Source: an uncultured Saprospiraceae bacterium (GTDB lineage: Bacteria; Bacteroidota; Bacteroidia; Chitinophagales; Saprospiraceae). From it: 6,420 nt of DNA. The stretch covers positions 1 to 6,420 of the forward strand of contig CALDEO010000042.1 in NCBI GenBank assembly GCA_937942465.1. The letters run 5' to 3'. The position numbers and the translations under genes were made by a program. Within the stretch, counting starts at the first letter, position 1; each line of letters starts with the position of its first letter. Below are positions 6,407 to 6,420 of this stretch, piece after piece. Under the pieces are notes generated by a model. The model did not search any database. It saw only the letters and a program-made list of their open reading frames with translations, and had not been told where the DNA came from.

Positions 6407-6420
6407 GTTGATTAACAATT

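Larger units (their letters stand above)
6122..6420. other. Intergenic region with several inverted repeats, no convincing gene
   Basis: This stretch of 299 bases after mqnC has stops in all frames and no recognisable protein. The longest in-frame item seen is a 26-codon minus-strand ATG frame at 6324-6244. It contains hairpin-capable sequences at 6129-6143, 6161-6172, 6188-6199, 6293-6309, 6357-6377 and 6389-6406. No tRNA-like fold was recognised. Confidence 0.7.

Overview
The window reads as ordinary chromosomal housekeeping DNA from a member of the Bacteroidota, probably a marine or Saprospiria-like lineage (class-level placement is inference). Supporting signs are the very characteristic MqnC sequence, an IF2 of 961 residues with a long charged linker, a short 413-residue NusA without acidic C-terminal repeats, a DUF2400/TIGR02757-type protein, weak or absent Shine-Dalgarno sequences, and a candidate promoter of the Bacteroidota TTG/TAnnTTTG type. 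Base composition is moderately AT-rich.

Layout. The left three quarters is one minus-strand operon, read right to left: rimP (ribosome maturation factor, TTG start) at 4791-4324, nusA at 4311-3070, infB (IF2) at 3024-139, then the first 42 codons of a DUF2400/TIGR02757-type gene that starts at TTG 128 and runs off the left edge. Gaps are 12, 45 and 10 bases and no terminator is seen between the genes, so co-transcription is likely. The set joins 30S maturation, transcription elongation/termination and translation initiation, the classic rimP-nusA-infB arrangement.

A divergent intergenic region (4792-4966) separates this operon from mqnC on the plus strand (4967-6121). MqnC is the radical SAM enzyme of the futalosine route to menaquinone. 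The divergent region holds a good minus-strand promoter candidate, a weaker plus-strand one, and a perfect 8-bp hairpin followed by a T-rich tract. The hairpin is oriented with rimP and lies between its likely promoter and its start codon, so it looks like an attenuator in the leader of the nusA operon. This is the most interesting regulatory signal in the window.

The right end (6122-6420) has no convincing gene but carries several inverted repeats, including a 9-bp perfect hairpin with a 3-base loop and an outer pair of arms near 6354-6406. It resembles a REP-like or mobile-element-derived intergenic repeat cut by the window edge. I found no new defence system, CRISPR array, tRNA, rRNA or intact mobile element. 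The points worth a second look are the leader hairpin, the previously unmarked gene at the left edge, the doubled motif in the IF2 linker, and the structured right end.
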